Below, piece by piece: positions 1 to 14,000 of a stretch of 64,000 nucleotides of DNA (position 1 is the stretch's first letter; each line of letters starts with the position of its first letter). Origin of the DNA: Ascaphus truei (lineage: Eukaryota > Chordata > Amphibia > Anura > Ascaphidae); contig CM071570.1 in the NCBI GenBank assembly GCA_036426205.1, forward strand, positions 68,287,585 to 68,351,584. Direction: 5' to 3'. A program made the translations under genes and the position numbers. Under the pieces are notes generated by a model, which saw nothing but the letters and a program-made list of their open reading frames with translations, was not told the DNA's origin and searched no databases.

Positions 1-2900
1 TCTGGGATGGTATCAACCTCACAGTATAACGAGGCTGTTTATACAATGTCCATGGTTTTGAGCCATAAGGTGACAAGGGGGGCTTCCTTATCACCGGAGA
101 GAAAAGTTGTTTTTGGACCTAAAATCTATTATCCTGTCCCATCAGGACTGTCCTTCCTTTAGTGGAGAGTCTCCATCAGGACTGGAGTTGAGAACCTCTA
201 AGTAGCAGGGCCACTGACAGATTTCCCAGGGCCCAGGACTAGAGTTTTGACCAGGCTTTTCCCCCCTTGGTGCCCATGTCCTGCAAGCCCTCCCATATCG
301 CACCTCCTTGCGAGCCCCCTCCTCTATTCCCCCTCTCCCATTGTATTTCTCTCCCCCCTCCCTGTCTTACTCTTACCCCTATCTTCCTCACTCTCCCCCT
401 CCCCACCCCCCCTCCTCACCAGGGCCAGTCTTACTTCATTGCTGCCCCTACACTGGGCATCAAATGCCATCCATTTCTTCCTGTTATACCTGCTGTCGTC
501 CTGTCCCTCGTCCTGTGAAGTCACTGCATGCTGCATCACGTGATCCGTGTTGTCATGGTAGCGGATCATCATGTGATGCCACGTCGCCATGATGACACAA
601 CATTGATGGAGGTGGGCTGCTGTTTCAAAGAGGCCCGCTCTCTCTCCCCCCGGCAACCAATTTCATTGCTGTGGGGAAGAGCGCGGGGCCTCTGAAATAC
701 TTGCGGGTGCTAGTGCTCCCTTGCCCCCCTGGTTGTACTACTTGCACAGCATGATACACATATCCAGTTGGTAAACATTACACACCAATATTACTTATAA
801 CCTATAGAAACAAATACAAAACAAATTAAAAACACTTCCTTCTTGCTTTTTCTGCTGCAAAGTTCTTGATGATATCATCCATTTTCATATTTTGCAAAAT
901 TTCCCCTTCAATGCAGTAGCCTTCATTAAATGTCTCCCTTGGCCTGTTACACCGCAGGTTTTGTCCGTTTAGTTAGTAATTTATTGCAAGCTCAACAGCA
1001 GATGAACAAGATGAAACGCACCTACTGTACGCGTTTCGTGCGTGAGCACTTTATCAAAGTGTATGGTGCAACAATCAACATACATTTTTATACATACCAA
1101 TTCGCGCCATTGAAATGCTGAGGATGACATCATCAGTGCGCGACCCCAAAGTGAGTTACGCTGACGCAACATCGATCCTCATTGGCCGAAAATGTCAGAT
1201 GGTAAACAAATTCAATAAAACAAACTTTAATCAACTACAGCATAATGAACAATTACAAAAATAGCAAAATATATAAAAAAAAACAAGGAAAATACCTGTA
1301 TAAAAACTGTACAGATCCCTATCACATCACCTGAAAAAATTAAGGAATTCCCCCACGTAGTGTCTATCTTTATAAACTATTAATTATATTCTTATTTAGA
1401 CAAGTTTAGTAAACTCTCCTAGGAGCATCCCATAAGGAGATGTATAGCTTGCCAATAACCATCTCTATTATAAGTTGGAACTACTGTATATACAGGCAGG
1501 TGACAAAGCTCTGTAATAGAGTCTTTGGTGTAGACAGGGATTGATTTGACATTATAAACCAGTATAAGGGACAAAGTTCCAGTCCAAACATATTAGATTA
1601 CAGAGAAATCACAATAATAATATTAGTTTCTTTTATCATATCTATTGATATTCTTTATATACTGGTGTACAGTATATAAGAAAAAAGGACAAGAGTAAAA
1701 CCTTTAGTGAATGAGGGAAAACCACAATATAGTGTGATCCCTTCCAATCGCACAAAAACCTCAACAATAAGAATTATTAAAATAATTCAAATTACCGTAT
1801 TTATATTTGTGCTGTGAGCATTTTAATTTTTTGGACATTTTACGCATGTCATTATATATTAGGAAAGATGGGCAAATCCATCTCAAGACTAATGTCAAAA
1901 AGGTAAAAAGACTGATACATACAGTTTCAAATGTATAATTAATATGCCACATCCAAAATAATGTGCATTATACAAAATACACAATAGACAGTAGATCTAT
2001 AATTGAAGTGGACGGATGTGCAGATGGAAATACCATTAAAAATATGGCACATGCAATTGGGAACAAAACCAAAAAAAAGGAAATAAGTGGAAAAAGGGGT
2101 GAAGGGAAAGGAAAGAAGAGGAGGGATGGGGAAAGGAAGAGAAAGGAAGGGGAGGGGAGAGTAAAGAAAAAAAGGGTGAAAGAAAGAAAAAATAAAAATA
2201 AAGGGAGGAGCAGTTAAAAAAGGGGAAGGGAGGAAGGAAAAAAGAGAATAAATACGACCCCATGTGCATAAAAGAAACTCTTTAAAGGAAATGACCTAAG
2301 TCCCAATCAATATTTAGCCCTAATGTGTTCTGGTTCTCAAGGTGAATATCCAAAAAGCTTCTCGTCTATCTAGCACTTTGGTTCTATCCCCTCCTCTAGG
2401 TGGGGGTGAGATACAGTATGTTCAATACCCTGACATTTAAAGCTGTCAATGCTTCCCTTAGGACAGTTAGAGAAATGTTTTGGAACAGGAACAGGATTCT
2501 GGCCTTTTATCATAATAAGGCGAAGGTTCTCCATGATCCTAATTTTTAGGCACCTCGTGGTCCTGCCCACAACCACACGTTAACAAATAAACAATAAATG
2601 TAGAGTTACAATTTATGAACGTGTGGATTTTGTGGGTTTCTGTCATTACTGTGGAGGAAAAAGTAGCTATAGATTTCATCCTGACACAGATTTTGCAACT
2701 GTTACATTTGAACGTCCCTTTCGGTAGATCAGACCTTGTCTCAAATTATGCACTTCTTTATCCCATATCTAAATCCTGTCTGCTAATTGAATTACGCTTT
2801 GACACCTAGGCAGGGAACACCCTGTGTAGAAAACCATCTGTTTGAATGTGCCTCAGATGTGCTAATTAAGCAGACAGAACCAAACTGTCAGGTGACTTTT
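1..2900. other. Upstream flank with no gene recognised
   Basis: No supported gene. A pyrimidine-rich stretch (about 320-420), a GC-rich repeat fragment (about 480-720), a minus-strand CTGANGA/GAAA-type motif (1029-1060), and a long purine-rich tract (about 2070-2255) can be seen. Open frames here are short and low-complexity. Confidence 0.6.
2070..2255 (+). repeat. Polypurine tract
   Basis: About 185 nt made almost entirely of A and G, with few pyrimidines. It is a low-complexity tract of the kind that can form triplex DNA. Open frames across it on both strands are composition artefacts. Confidence 0.75.
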
Positions 2901-3007
2901 TAGGCCCATATAAACCCAGTCAAACAGCTAGTCTGCCTGCAGCCCATGTCCAAGTGGCCCATTATAAGTGGCAGGACTACTGAACAACTGAAGTTTAAAA
3001 GGAAGTT

Positions 3008-5905
3008 GTGAAGAAGTGGACACCCCCAAGTGGCCCTGATTCCTGCATTAGAACTACGCTGGAAAGGAGGATATCATCTATACCAGACTGCATCATTACT
3101 ACTGTGATGCTGCCTTTACCATTTATATTTGCTGTTACTTCACTTCTTCTCAAATTATGCACTTCTTTTTACCAGCCTCAATATGTCTCTAACTCTATTC
3201 ATATATCTCCATCTATCCTTCCTTCACCACTTCTCTGTTCACATGAACTCCTTTCTTACCTGTGTCCTCTGACACCACACAGCTATATCCCCTGCACTAA
3301 AAAACACCCCTACAAATCATCCTCACACATCCTCTTTCTATCCACACTGTTCCTCCTTGCTTCTGGGGATATCTCTCCCAATCCTGCTCCCTGCCTTATT
3401 CCTACATGCGCTCGTCCTCGCCTGCCAATTGCAACCTCTACTCCTTCTGGTGTCAACCCCTCCAACCTCATACCCATCCCCTGCCACCCTCCCTCCTCTC
3501 TCCCTTTCTCCTGTGCCCTTTGGAATGCTCGCTCCCTTTCTAACAAGTTCCTCTCTGTACATGACTTCTTTCTCTCTCACTCTCTGCTCCTAATTGCTAT
3601 AACTGAGACATGGCTCACTCAGTCTGACACTGCTCTGGAAGCTGCCCTCTTATGGTGGCTTTTCTTTCCCCCACACTCCGCGCACTGATGGCAGGGGTGG
3701 AGGCGTGGGGCTTCTGCTCTCCTCTCTCTGCTGTTACCGAACCCTTCCTTTTCCTCCAACTCTTGCTTTTCCCTCCTTTGAGGCTCACACTGTCCAGATC
3801 TCTCTCCTCTCCCTGTCCATGTGGCGGCCATCTATCGCCCACCTACCTCTACTCATCCCCCTTCTGCCTTTCTCTCTCACTTTGAATCCTGGCTCTCTTT
3901 CTTTCTCTCCTCAGACTCCCTTGTTCTTCTCCTTGGGGACTTCAATTGCCACATTTATGACCCCTCTCTCCCTTGGGCTTCCCGCTTTCTTTCTCTAACC
4001 TCTTCTTTTGGCCTTCAACAGTGGACTGCAGCCAGCACCCACAAGGATGGCCACTACTTAGACCTGGTTTTCACTAAAAACTTCTCTCTCTCCGATTTCT
4101 CCATTTCCCCTTTTCCTCTCTCTGACCAGCACCTCATCTCATTCTCTCTCTCGCTTCTCCCCTTCTCCACCTCCATCTACCCCCCGGTTCTGCAGAAACC
4201 TGCACTCTATTCACTTACCTGACTTTGATTCCACTTTACGCTCCTCCCTCTCCTCTCTCAGCTCTGAGACCCTGACAACCTGGTCAGGAACTACAACTCT
4301 GCCTTGTCCTCCTCTCTTGATCTACATGCCCCGCTTTCTCTCTGCCGCCCTCGCCCTTCTAACCCTAGACCCTGGCTAAATTCCCACACGCGCATGCTGC
4401 GTTCCTCCACTCGTTCCTCTGAACGCCTTTGGAGGAAATCGCATACTCTCGCAGACTTCCTTCACTACAAATTTATGCTATCCTGTTTCAACTCTGCCCT
4501 CTCGCAAGCTAAACAAGCCTACTTTTCTTCACTAATCAACATGTACAAGTCTAACCCATGCCGACTGTTCTCTGTCTTTCATACTCTACTCAAACCACAC
4601 TCGGTTGCCTCTCATTCCTCCATCTCTGCTCAGGACTTTGCTGACTATTTTAAGGAAAAGGTGAAATCCATATGTCAGAACATTCCCTCTGTTTCTTCCT
4701 CCCATCATACACCTCTTCCTAACTCTCCTCCTGCCTTCCTTGACTCTTTTTCCATTGTCTCAGAGGAGGATGTGTCGCTGTTGATCGCCTCTTCTCCCTC
4801 TACCACTTGCCCTCTTAACCCCATTCCCTCCCATCTCCTAAAACCTCTTGCTCCAACTATAATCCCTAAGCTCACACACATTTTTAACTCCTCCCTCTGC
4901 TGGAACCTTTCCATCCAACTTCATAACAGTCATACCATTACTCAAAAACAGCAAGCTTGACCTTACCTGTCTTTCTAACTATCGACATGTCTCCCTCCTG
5001 CCTTTTGCCTCTAAACTCCTTGAACGTCTTGTATTCTCTCGCTTGCTCCATTTTCTCAACACCTATTCTCTCCTAGACCCTCTACAATCTGGCTTCTGCA
5101 CTGCTCACTCATCGGAAACAGCACTCACTAAAATAACTGACGACCTCCATGCTGCCAAAGACAGAGGTCATTACACTCTGCTCATATTACTCGACCTCTC
5201 TGCAGCATTTGACACCGTGGACCACCTTCTTCTCCTTCACATTCTCCATACTCTTGGTATTCGGAACAAAGCTCTATCCTGGATCTCATCCTACCTCTCC
5301 CATCGTACTTTCAGTGTCTCTTCTGCTAACACCTCCTCCTCCTCTATTGATCTCTCTGTGGGGGTACCCCAGGGCTCTGTCCTGGGACCTCTTCTCTTTT
5401 CTCTGTGCACACTCTCTCTAGGTGACCTAATAACATCTTTTGGGTTTAATTATCACCTCTATGCTGACAACACACAAATATACTTTTCAACACCCGACCT
5501 TACACCTGCTGTAAAAACCAAAGTTTCTGAATGTCTCTCTGCTATATCATCATGGATGGCCCTCCGCCGCCTTAAACTCAACATGGCTAAAACAGAGCTC
5601 CTCATACTTCCTCCCAAACCTGGCCCTACCACCTCCTTCCCCATTACTGTTGAAACTACGATCATTCACCCAGTAGCCCAAGCACGCTGCCTAGGGGGTC
5701 ACACTCGACTCCTCTCTCATATTCGCCCCTCACATTCAAAACATTTCTAAAACCTGTCGCTTTTTCCTCCACAATATAACAAAGATACGCTCTTTCCTCT
5801 GTTGCTGGACTGCTAAAACTCTGACTCAGGCCCTCATTCTCTCCCATCTTGATTACTGTAACATCCTGCTGTCCGGCCTTCCTGCCTCTCACCTGTCTCC
5901 CCTAC
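3008..5905 (+). mobile_element. L2-like LINE, broken, 3' end missing
   Basis: Remnant of an L2/CR1-clade non-LTR retrotransposon. The endonuclease part shows LLASGDISPNP, NARSLSNK, ITETWL, LLLGDFNCH and SDQHLIS (3350-4150). The reverse-transcriptase part shows [27 protein letters not shown] and YADNTQIY (5185-5485). Reading needs at least five frame changes (near 3660, 3810, 4180-4300, 4900 and 5690). The catalytic YADD box reads YADN, so the copy is dead. Homology ends in a poly-G run at about 5910, so the 3' end is lost, which is unlike the usual 5' truncation. Confidence 0.88.
5043..5750 (+). pseudogene. L2-like reverse transcriptase domain (inactive)
   Basis: The longest intact RT piece of the LINE (235 codons). 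It carries RT motifs with [17 protein letters not shown] and YADN in order. The second catalytic Asp of YADD is Asn. Frame is lost after about 5690. Confidence 0.88.
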
Positions 5906-6839
5906 AATCTGGGGGGGGGGGGGAGAGGGAAGGGAGGTAGCAAAGAGGTGGATGAATGTCCCCCAAAGGATTGCCTTTGTACACGTACGCTCTCCCAAGC
6001 TTGGCGCTTGGGGACACAAACAAAATTGACTTTGATGTGCACTCAGCAGCAGTCAATACACACACAGCCACACAGAAACACACAGAGACACACACACAAA
6101 TAGCCCCGATCCACGCTTGCAAAATTATGCAGGACACCCTGTGCTCATGCTTGGAGAGTTGGTGATGTGACCGCTCTCAGCGGCAGCGTGGACGCAGCCT
6201 AATTTTGCAAGCGCGAGCTGTTGAAATATGTAAGTATTTAAACATATTTGGATTTATATCGTATACCGTTTAATAAAGGGGTTTTTTTTTCATGTGATTT
6301 TGATTACATCAGGCAGGGGGGGCCCCGAGAAATTTTATGGATGAAAAGGGGGGCTCGGCATAAAAAGTTTGCTCACCCCTGCGATTAAGCTATAAATGAC
6401 CCCAATGCAGAGAACAGGTACAGATCCAGCTGCAGTAGTTTTCTCATGTTTTTACTTCTTTCTCCAAACAGCCTAGATGTTTCCCTAAACAAGTCTCATT
6501 CTGACATGGTTGCTTTTTGACAACCTATCTGCAGTTTCGTTTTCATAAGCAAATACAGAATGTGACAACATTTTACTGTCAATCATGATAATTCAGTCTG
6601 AATTTTCATGCAACTTTGCTTCCACACCCAAGGCTTGTAGCACTAAAAAGAAAGAATAAGAACAGTCCCCTTTCCTTCCTGACACTCTATACAGTATAAG
6701 TACAGTACAAGAAAAGGGAAGAATAAAAACAGTCCCCTTTCCTTCCTGGCACTCTTTAAGTACAGTACTTCCTCACATACACACCTCACTGCTAAGCAAG
6801 CACACACAAGCTGCCACAGGAGTGTTTATGAAAGCTAAC

Positions 6840-6915
6840 TTCTTATTGGTTTGCAGGCTGTGTGACAGCCTCCAGCCTGTAATCGATCCGCTCTCATTCT
6901 TCCCGGCCAATAGGA
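6840..6915 (+). promoter_or_regulatory. Candidate FANCL promoter (two CCAAT boxes, no TATA)
   Basis: An inverted CCAAT box (ATTGG, 6845-6849) and a forward one (CCAAT, 6907-6911) lie 165-235 bp upstream of the ATG, with no TATA box nearby, as is common for housekeeping repair genes. There is no strong CpG island, and the transcription start cannot be read from sequence. Confidence 0.3.
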
Positions 6916-7076
6916 CCAGCAGTTGAAAGTGAGAGTCTCCTCCCGCTGCTCGGCATGCCTTGCATGGCTGCAGTCCCTGTTTGAACACTGTATTCATACT
7001 ACTATGTTTATTTCTAAAGTAGAATATTTTGTCACATGCATGAAAGTCTTTGCTGCACTGTAGACACTGCTTGGCC

Positions 7077-7151
7077 ATGCTGCGCCAATGTCCGCTGCTG
7101 TTACCTCAGGACCTGCAGGGGAGAGTGTATGATGGATTTATCAGCATCCAG
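7077..7151 (+). CDS. FANCL: FANCL exon 1
   Basis: Codons 1-25, starting MLRQCPLLLPQD and ending GFISIQ before the donor gtaaca at 7152. The ATG has G at -3 (GCCATGC). It is the first ATG in frame, after a TGA at 7041-7043. The product is about 8 residues shorter than human at the N terminus, so either the frog protein starts later or a further 5' exon is missed. Two out-of-frame ATGs sit at 7036 and 7040 if the transcript begins upstream of them. Confidence 0.92.
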
Positions 7152-7607
7152 GTAACACACTTTGCAGGAGCGAGTGGCACAGGGACAGGCACAGTCTGCC
7201 CTGTTTTTATTGTGTAGACCCCTCAAAAGCCTTTTAGTGGTGGTTAGATGGTCACTTAGATAGTAAGCTCCTTGGGGCAGGGTCTCCTTTAGCCTTATGA
7301 TATCATTTATTTACCATGTATTGTAATTTTGTAAAGCATTGCGTATATTGTGGTGCTATACAAATACAATGTGTATTACACTCATGTGGGTGCAGTCTGC
7401 TTCTGTTATCAACCTCGAAAATCAATCCTAATATTGAAAAACTGTTACCAGCAATACAAGTTCAGAAATCACACTGTGACATTTTACATTCAGATTCTTA
7501 TTTTTTTTTTAAATTAGGATTTTAATCATATTTTCATGTTTTTATGTTCCTTGTTTACTTTTGGCATTGTTTAGGTTTAGCTATTAAAGCTGCAGTTCAA
7601 GCTGCCT

Positions 7608-7638
<31 letters not shown>

Positions 7639-10604
7639 TAATATATACATATATATATATATATGTGTTCTCATTCAATATGTGCATAAATACAATCTGC
7701 ACACTGACAAGTGATCAGCTAAGCTGCAAATCGATCCGTTCTCCTGTAATCGATCACTTGCTCCTGATTATTTAATTCAGTTCTTGCACAGCATTCTGGG
7801 TAATGTTGTCCTGGAATATGATTGACTGGGCAGTTATTAGACACAATTGGTGCACTGCTAGAGAGAGGGCGGGGCTCAAGAGCCAGAGCCTATCAGAAGG
7901 GGAAGGGGGTTGTCACTTTGGAAATGCTTTCTACATTAGAAATATTAAAAAAAAAAATAAAAAGCTTCCAAATTATTATTTCTTCTTCTTTTTTTTTTAA
8001 ACATTAATTTAAAAAAGTTAGTGTCATAACTATTTTAACGATAGCATTTTTGTTATTGTGATATATTTTTTGTTTTATTTTGTGATTTAAAACACTTGAA
8101 AGAAAATGTTTCAGTAGCTTATATTCTGTATTATATGTGAATACAGTATTAATATTGCACAACCAATAACATGGGATACCTATTAATAGCACATAAGTAT
8201 ATGGATATATTTAATATTCCAAAAAGGTGCACATACTGTAACATGATTTTTTTTAATTCGTTGGCATACGTATGAGGTAACAGACATGTATAGTATTCAT
8301 TTTTATCTATATATTAATAAATGGAATATAATATTTGCTTGATAAAGCACACTTATTACTGCATGCTTTTTTTTCAATTTTGTCTAAGGTATTGTAATAG
8401 ATATTTGTTTTAATACGCAGGTAAGTTTCTTCACTTTTTTTTATTTGTTTACTCGTTTTGAAAATAAATGTTTTAATGCAGGCTGCAAAAGTTCAGGCTC
8501 ATGAACTATTGTGCAGTATCCTGCTTGAAAAAAATAATGGATTATGCAGGCAATGAAGACTAGAGTACAGTTATGTTTTTGCAGACCATGGTGCTAGACA
8601 GTAAGTGAGCATAGCCTTTGATGTTCGGTACCTGTAACCCTAAACTTGTGGAGTGATTGATACTAAGGGCCTTATTCTATATCAGGAGAGGCCAACTCCA
8701 GTCCTCAAGGGCCACCAACAGGTCAGGTTTTAAGGATATCGCTGCTTCAGCACAGGTGAGTCAGTCAATGACTCAGCTACCGATTGAGCCACTTGTGCTA
8801 AAGCAGGGATATCTTTAAAATCTGACCCGTTGGAGGCCTTTGAAGATTGGAGTTGGCCACCCCTGTTCAATATTGTCAGAAATGGCCACTTTGGGCCAAA
8901 AATCCTCATTCACATCAATGGGGATTGTCATCCCAAAAAAATCCACTTTTACAACTTCCTATAACTAGAGAGAATCGTTGCACTGGGATCTGATTGTAGC
9001 ATCAGATTTCAAAAATGAAAACAGTGGTGCAAGAAGAATACATCTGTTGAAGGGTGTTCCTTTGGTGCTTTCTTCCATGTAGTAACAAAGGAGGAAGTGA
9101 GCAGGTGGTATGATACCTTTTATTGGACCAACAATTAGTTGATGTGTTACAAGCTTTCGAACCTCTCGGGATCCTTCATGGGGTCTGACGGAATCGATAA
9201 AGAAAGCAAAACCATTTTTTTTTTAAACGGTTGACCCCCAAGAGCATATCAAGTAATGCCATCAGAGAAACTAAAACAAAATATGTTCTCCGCCTTGAAG
9301 TTCAAGCTACCGTTAAAATAAACAAGAAAGCTAGATGTCCACCGCAGATTTAATGGCTCATCGGATTAACACAGCGGGGGTCCCTCCGTTTTAATGGGAC
9401 TCGCCCAGTGTGAATCATACCAGGCTTCACCTGTTTGTAAGAGGACTGATTCAGTCCCACTCTTACTGTGCGTCTCTTACAGACAGGTGAAGCCAGGTAG
9501 GATTCACACAGCTCGAGTCCCATTAAAACGGAGGGACCCCCATGTGTTAATCCGATGGGCATTAGTCTGGCTGCTGGAATCTCGCCGCGAAGGATGGGAT
9601 AAAGTGCCGAAATCGCAAGGCAAGCGATCAACAACAGGCAGTTGCATCTGGAGGCATGAAGTAAAGGTATAATACAAAAATGATAGTTGCAATAGATGAA
9701 CTGATCTATGTTTGACGAAAGAATAAGTGTTCTGGTGTTCAGTTGACAAGTGCAAACTGTGCATTATTGCCTATGTTTACTTTAAAAGGGATGCTTGATT
9801 TCAACTTCCTAGCATGAGATGTTGCTTTTATAACAACAAAAATGCTTTTAAATACACAGGGTGACAAAAACACATTTAGTGGCGTGAATGCCACCATTAT
9901 CTGTTATTGTTCACCCTCAATGTTGTTTTAACTTGTAGCCTCTGAATTGTTCCACCTATTCACCTCAGCAGTTTAGAATCTGTCATACGTAAAAACAAAA
10001 TAATCCTATGAGGTTTTTATGCTTTTTCAATGGATAGTGAAGACAATTCCTTTCTGAGCAGAGCTCTTTCTCATGAACTTGAACTTAATCCATTTTTCTA
10101 AAGCGTTGAATGTAAAGAATAAACTGCATTACTGTACAACATACACAGATTGTGCTCAACTTCGACTATTCTTTTCCATTTGCTCCTATCCAGTGCTAGA
10201 ATATGTGATGGGGTAATTACAAGTGATGCTACATGTATACCTTGATATAGTGTTTGTCTGACCTTGTATACTCTCTTCTCTAATGGTGTTTTTGTTTCTT
10301 TGTCTTTCTTCTATTTTACAGGAGAAGGATTTTCGGCTCAGGGTCATTTTGCCAACAGATTTACAACTAAGAAATGCAAAGTATTTTCCCTCTTAATTAA
10401 AAGCGGAATTTGGATTTTCTCGTAGAATTTTTACAGCTAGAATCACAGACAGTAGCTATTGAAAAAAAAAAGTACTCAATGGGGGGCCAATATATAGCTC
10501 CGCAACACTTGGATTAAAATGTCACTTAGCCAAACAATAGCTTCCTTACACTTTAACACGCTTTTGTTTTATAAGATATTTTAACAGGATTTCGTTTGTG
10601 TGTT

Positions 10605-10640
<36 letters not shown>

Positions 10641-10982
10641 CGTTATACAGTATATCAGTGGTGCACAGACAAATACTAAAACCTTGGTGGCCTGTGCAGC
10701 AGCCTCCGTGTTGCGCAATGAGAGAAATACGCAAGACAGAGCATGAGGGAGGAAAAGTTGAACAATGTTTTGTGATATGGTCCAAATTAGAGGTACCTTT
10801 TAAATCTAAACACCTTCAATGCTTCAGGCACCTATAATTCATTTATTACGTAATAACAATGTATAAAAACAATGACAGATTCCGTGGTCCATTTGTGGTC
10901 ATCTTTTATTTGTGGTAGAATTCACTGCGTGTCGTTTTCTATGGTTGGAATTCCTGCTTCAGCCATAATTTATTTGCATGTG

Positions 10983-11065
<83 letters not shown>

Positions 11066-14000
11066 ATACAAATGTGTGTGGGTGGGTGTGCACAGTGTAT
11101 ATAATCACATTTGTGTTTGCAGGATTCAGTGCAGTTGGCAGTTAAAGAAAGCACTGCAAGGATACCAGCAGATTGTGAAACAGGTATATATTTTTTATTA
11201 TTGGTTCTTGAATAATATGGTTAGAGGAGTACGGATTATCTTTCTGTGCTGCTCATTTCTATAAAAGAGATAATTTTGTTATCTGTGTTGAGTGGCAAAT
11301 ATTATACATGATTTAGATAGTCATCATGGGTATGAGCTAAAAGCATTTTTGGTTACGTTTATTCTTCAATTAATTACATAGCCACCGTGTTTGGCCAATA
11401 AGAATCTGCAACTTCATCCCATAATGACCATGCAGCTTTCTTTTATCTACGGACTGCCACTTCCTACCTCATGAGTTTACCATTGGTAAGCTGAAAGAGG
11501 AGATGCTCCCAAGATGTCACTAGTTGAGAAGAGACTTCTCACCATCTAATTCCTATGGCTATAGGATTGGTAAAGAGATTGAACATAGTTCAAGAGTTTC
11601 TGAGCTCTCTATAATTTACCCAGAAAGAAGGTGTGGTTTAAGTCTTCCAGCAGTCCTTGTATTCTGTGTATGTCAAAAAGCTGTGGCCAGTTTTCGATGA
11701 TTCAAAATACAGTAATGGCATTCTTAATGATTTCATCTTTTACTGTTCATGTTTGCTTTTATACATATAAAATATCTACATTTGGTTCAAATTCGAACAT
11801 CGTTGATGATTCTTTAAACGCCTTAATATATTCTAATACTGGGTTTTGCAAACTGGGGGGCACAAGGTTTTTCAGGGGGGGGGAGGGCGCAGGGGTTGCA
11901 GAGGCCCCGCACTCTTCCCCCAAGGCATTTCAATATATGCCGGGGGATCGCGTGAGGCCTCTGCAACATCCCTTACCTTGTCTTCGGCGCTATGGCAACG
12001 CGCGCAACAATGTGACCCTGCGGTGTCATTTGACGCTGAAGAGAAGGTAAGGAGGAGGGCGCGAGCAGGGAGGGAGAGCAGGCAGGAGGGCGCAGCGGTG
12101 AAAGTTTGCGCTTCCCCTGTTCTAATATACTGTATACATTAGGATGGAAAACAAGGAAAAATAGTTCTGTCTTTATATTTTTTCCAGAGGCTGCAACATA
12201 GTCCTAACCTAGTCAGTTTTATGATGGAGTTAAAGACCGTCTTGGTGAGTAATGAACTAAAATATTTAAATGTGAAGAGGCCCTACACGAATATCTGGCT
12301 GTATCTGCTGCAATAACCTATCCCCTGTATTCTGAAATTTTACTGGACAAGCAACACTTTACATAGATATTAGCAGATGTACAGCTAAACCCCGTTATAA
12401 CGCGGTCCTTGGGGTCCACAACCCAAAGACCGCGTTACAACCGGGGTCGCGTTAAAATTTCACCGGCATCAGCTCTGGAGCTTCCTCATTACAGATTTAA
12501 ATCTCCTCCATTTTGCCGCCTTACCAGTGCTCTCCTCTTCCTGCTGTCCACGTGCTCATATCTCTCTGCTCTCTTGCCGTCGTATGCCATTGTTTTTTTC
12601 AAACATTCAATTCAATGCTTTATTGACTACCAGACACAGACACAATTAAACATTAATACATTTTGTACAAAACACATGCAGGGATTGAACTCGGGACCTT
12701 CTGTTACCAATGCCTTGCTTCTTACCTCTACACCATAGGTTTGGTGTGACAAGACAGAACCTATAAATATATTTATCCTCTACAACACAAGGTACATGTC
12801 AATGTGAAATCTTAAGTCTATTTCTAGCTGTCTATGACATCACACAGTTCTGTGGTCTAGTGGAAGAACTGCTTACCAACATATGCAAGGGTCCTGGGTT
12901 CAATTCCTGTATGAAATGGTATAATTAACTTTTTTAATAAATTATTATTTTAATTATGTTGTATAATTTATAAATATATAATTCTGTATTTTTTTATAGT
13001 AATATTATTAATTAATCAATAAGATGTATTAATAATAATTCATTATTAATCCATTCTTATATGATTAAATTATGTTTATTAATAAGTATGATGATTAATA
13101 TTATTAGCAGTTAATTAACTATATTCATATTAATTAATAATTATGATTAAGTTATATTAATAATATTTTTATTAATTATAATTATTAATACTATTATTAT
13201 TATTATAAGTTATGTAATATAGTTTATTCTACATTGGGTGCTAAGAATTCTAGTAATTATTAATAACTTAATATTAATAACAATAGTTATACTTAAATTA
13301 TATCATTATATAGATTAAACGTTTATAATAAGTAGTAAATATAATTATTATTAAGTATTTAGTAACTAATATTATATTAGTTAATTAATGTCATGATAAT
13401 AATTAAATCATAACTTATTAATATATATAATTAATCATAAGAATGATTAATAATGAAATTATTATTAATACATCATTATTGATAATGAATAATTATTATT
13501 AATAAAGAAATTATATATTTATAAATTATACAACATAATTAAAATAATAATTATTAAAAAAGTTAATTATACCATTTAATACAGGAATTGAACCCAGGAC
13601 CCTTGCATATGTTGGTAAGAAGTTCTTCCACTAGACCACAGAACTGTGTGATGTCATAGACAGCTAGAAATAGACTTAAGATTTCACATTGACATGTACC
13701 TTGTGTTGTAGAGGATAAATATATTTATAGGTTCTGTCTTGTCACACCAAGCCTATGGTGTAGAGGTAAGAGGCAAGGCATTGGTAACAGAAGGTCCCGA
13801 GTTCAATCCCTGCATGTGTTTTGTACAAAATGTATTAATGTTTATTTGTGTCTGTGTCTGGTAGTCAATAAAGCATTGAATTGAATGTTTGAAAAAAAAA
13901 AAAACCCCGATGGCACACGACGGGCAGAGAGATGTGCACGTGGACAGCAGGAAGAGGAGAGAGATGAGCTGTAAGAGGAGAGTGTAAGGCAGCAAAATGG

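Noticed and set aside
10872..11264. Open frames of Cys/Val or His/Thr repeats
   Set aside because: Produced by the (TG)n microsatellite; only the FANCL exon 3 frame inside has homology.
12847..13825. Functional tRNA genes
   Set aside because: Only box A/box B-like text is present; no acceptor stem or anticodon arm could be recognised, and they are parts of a fold-back repeat.
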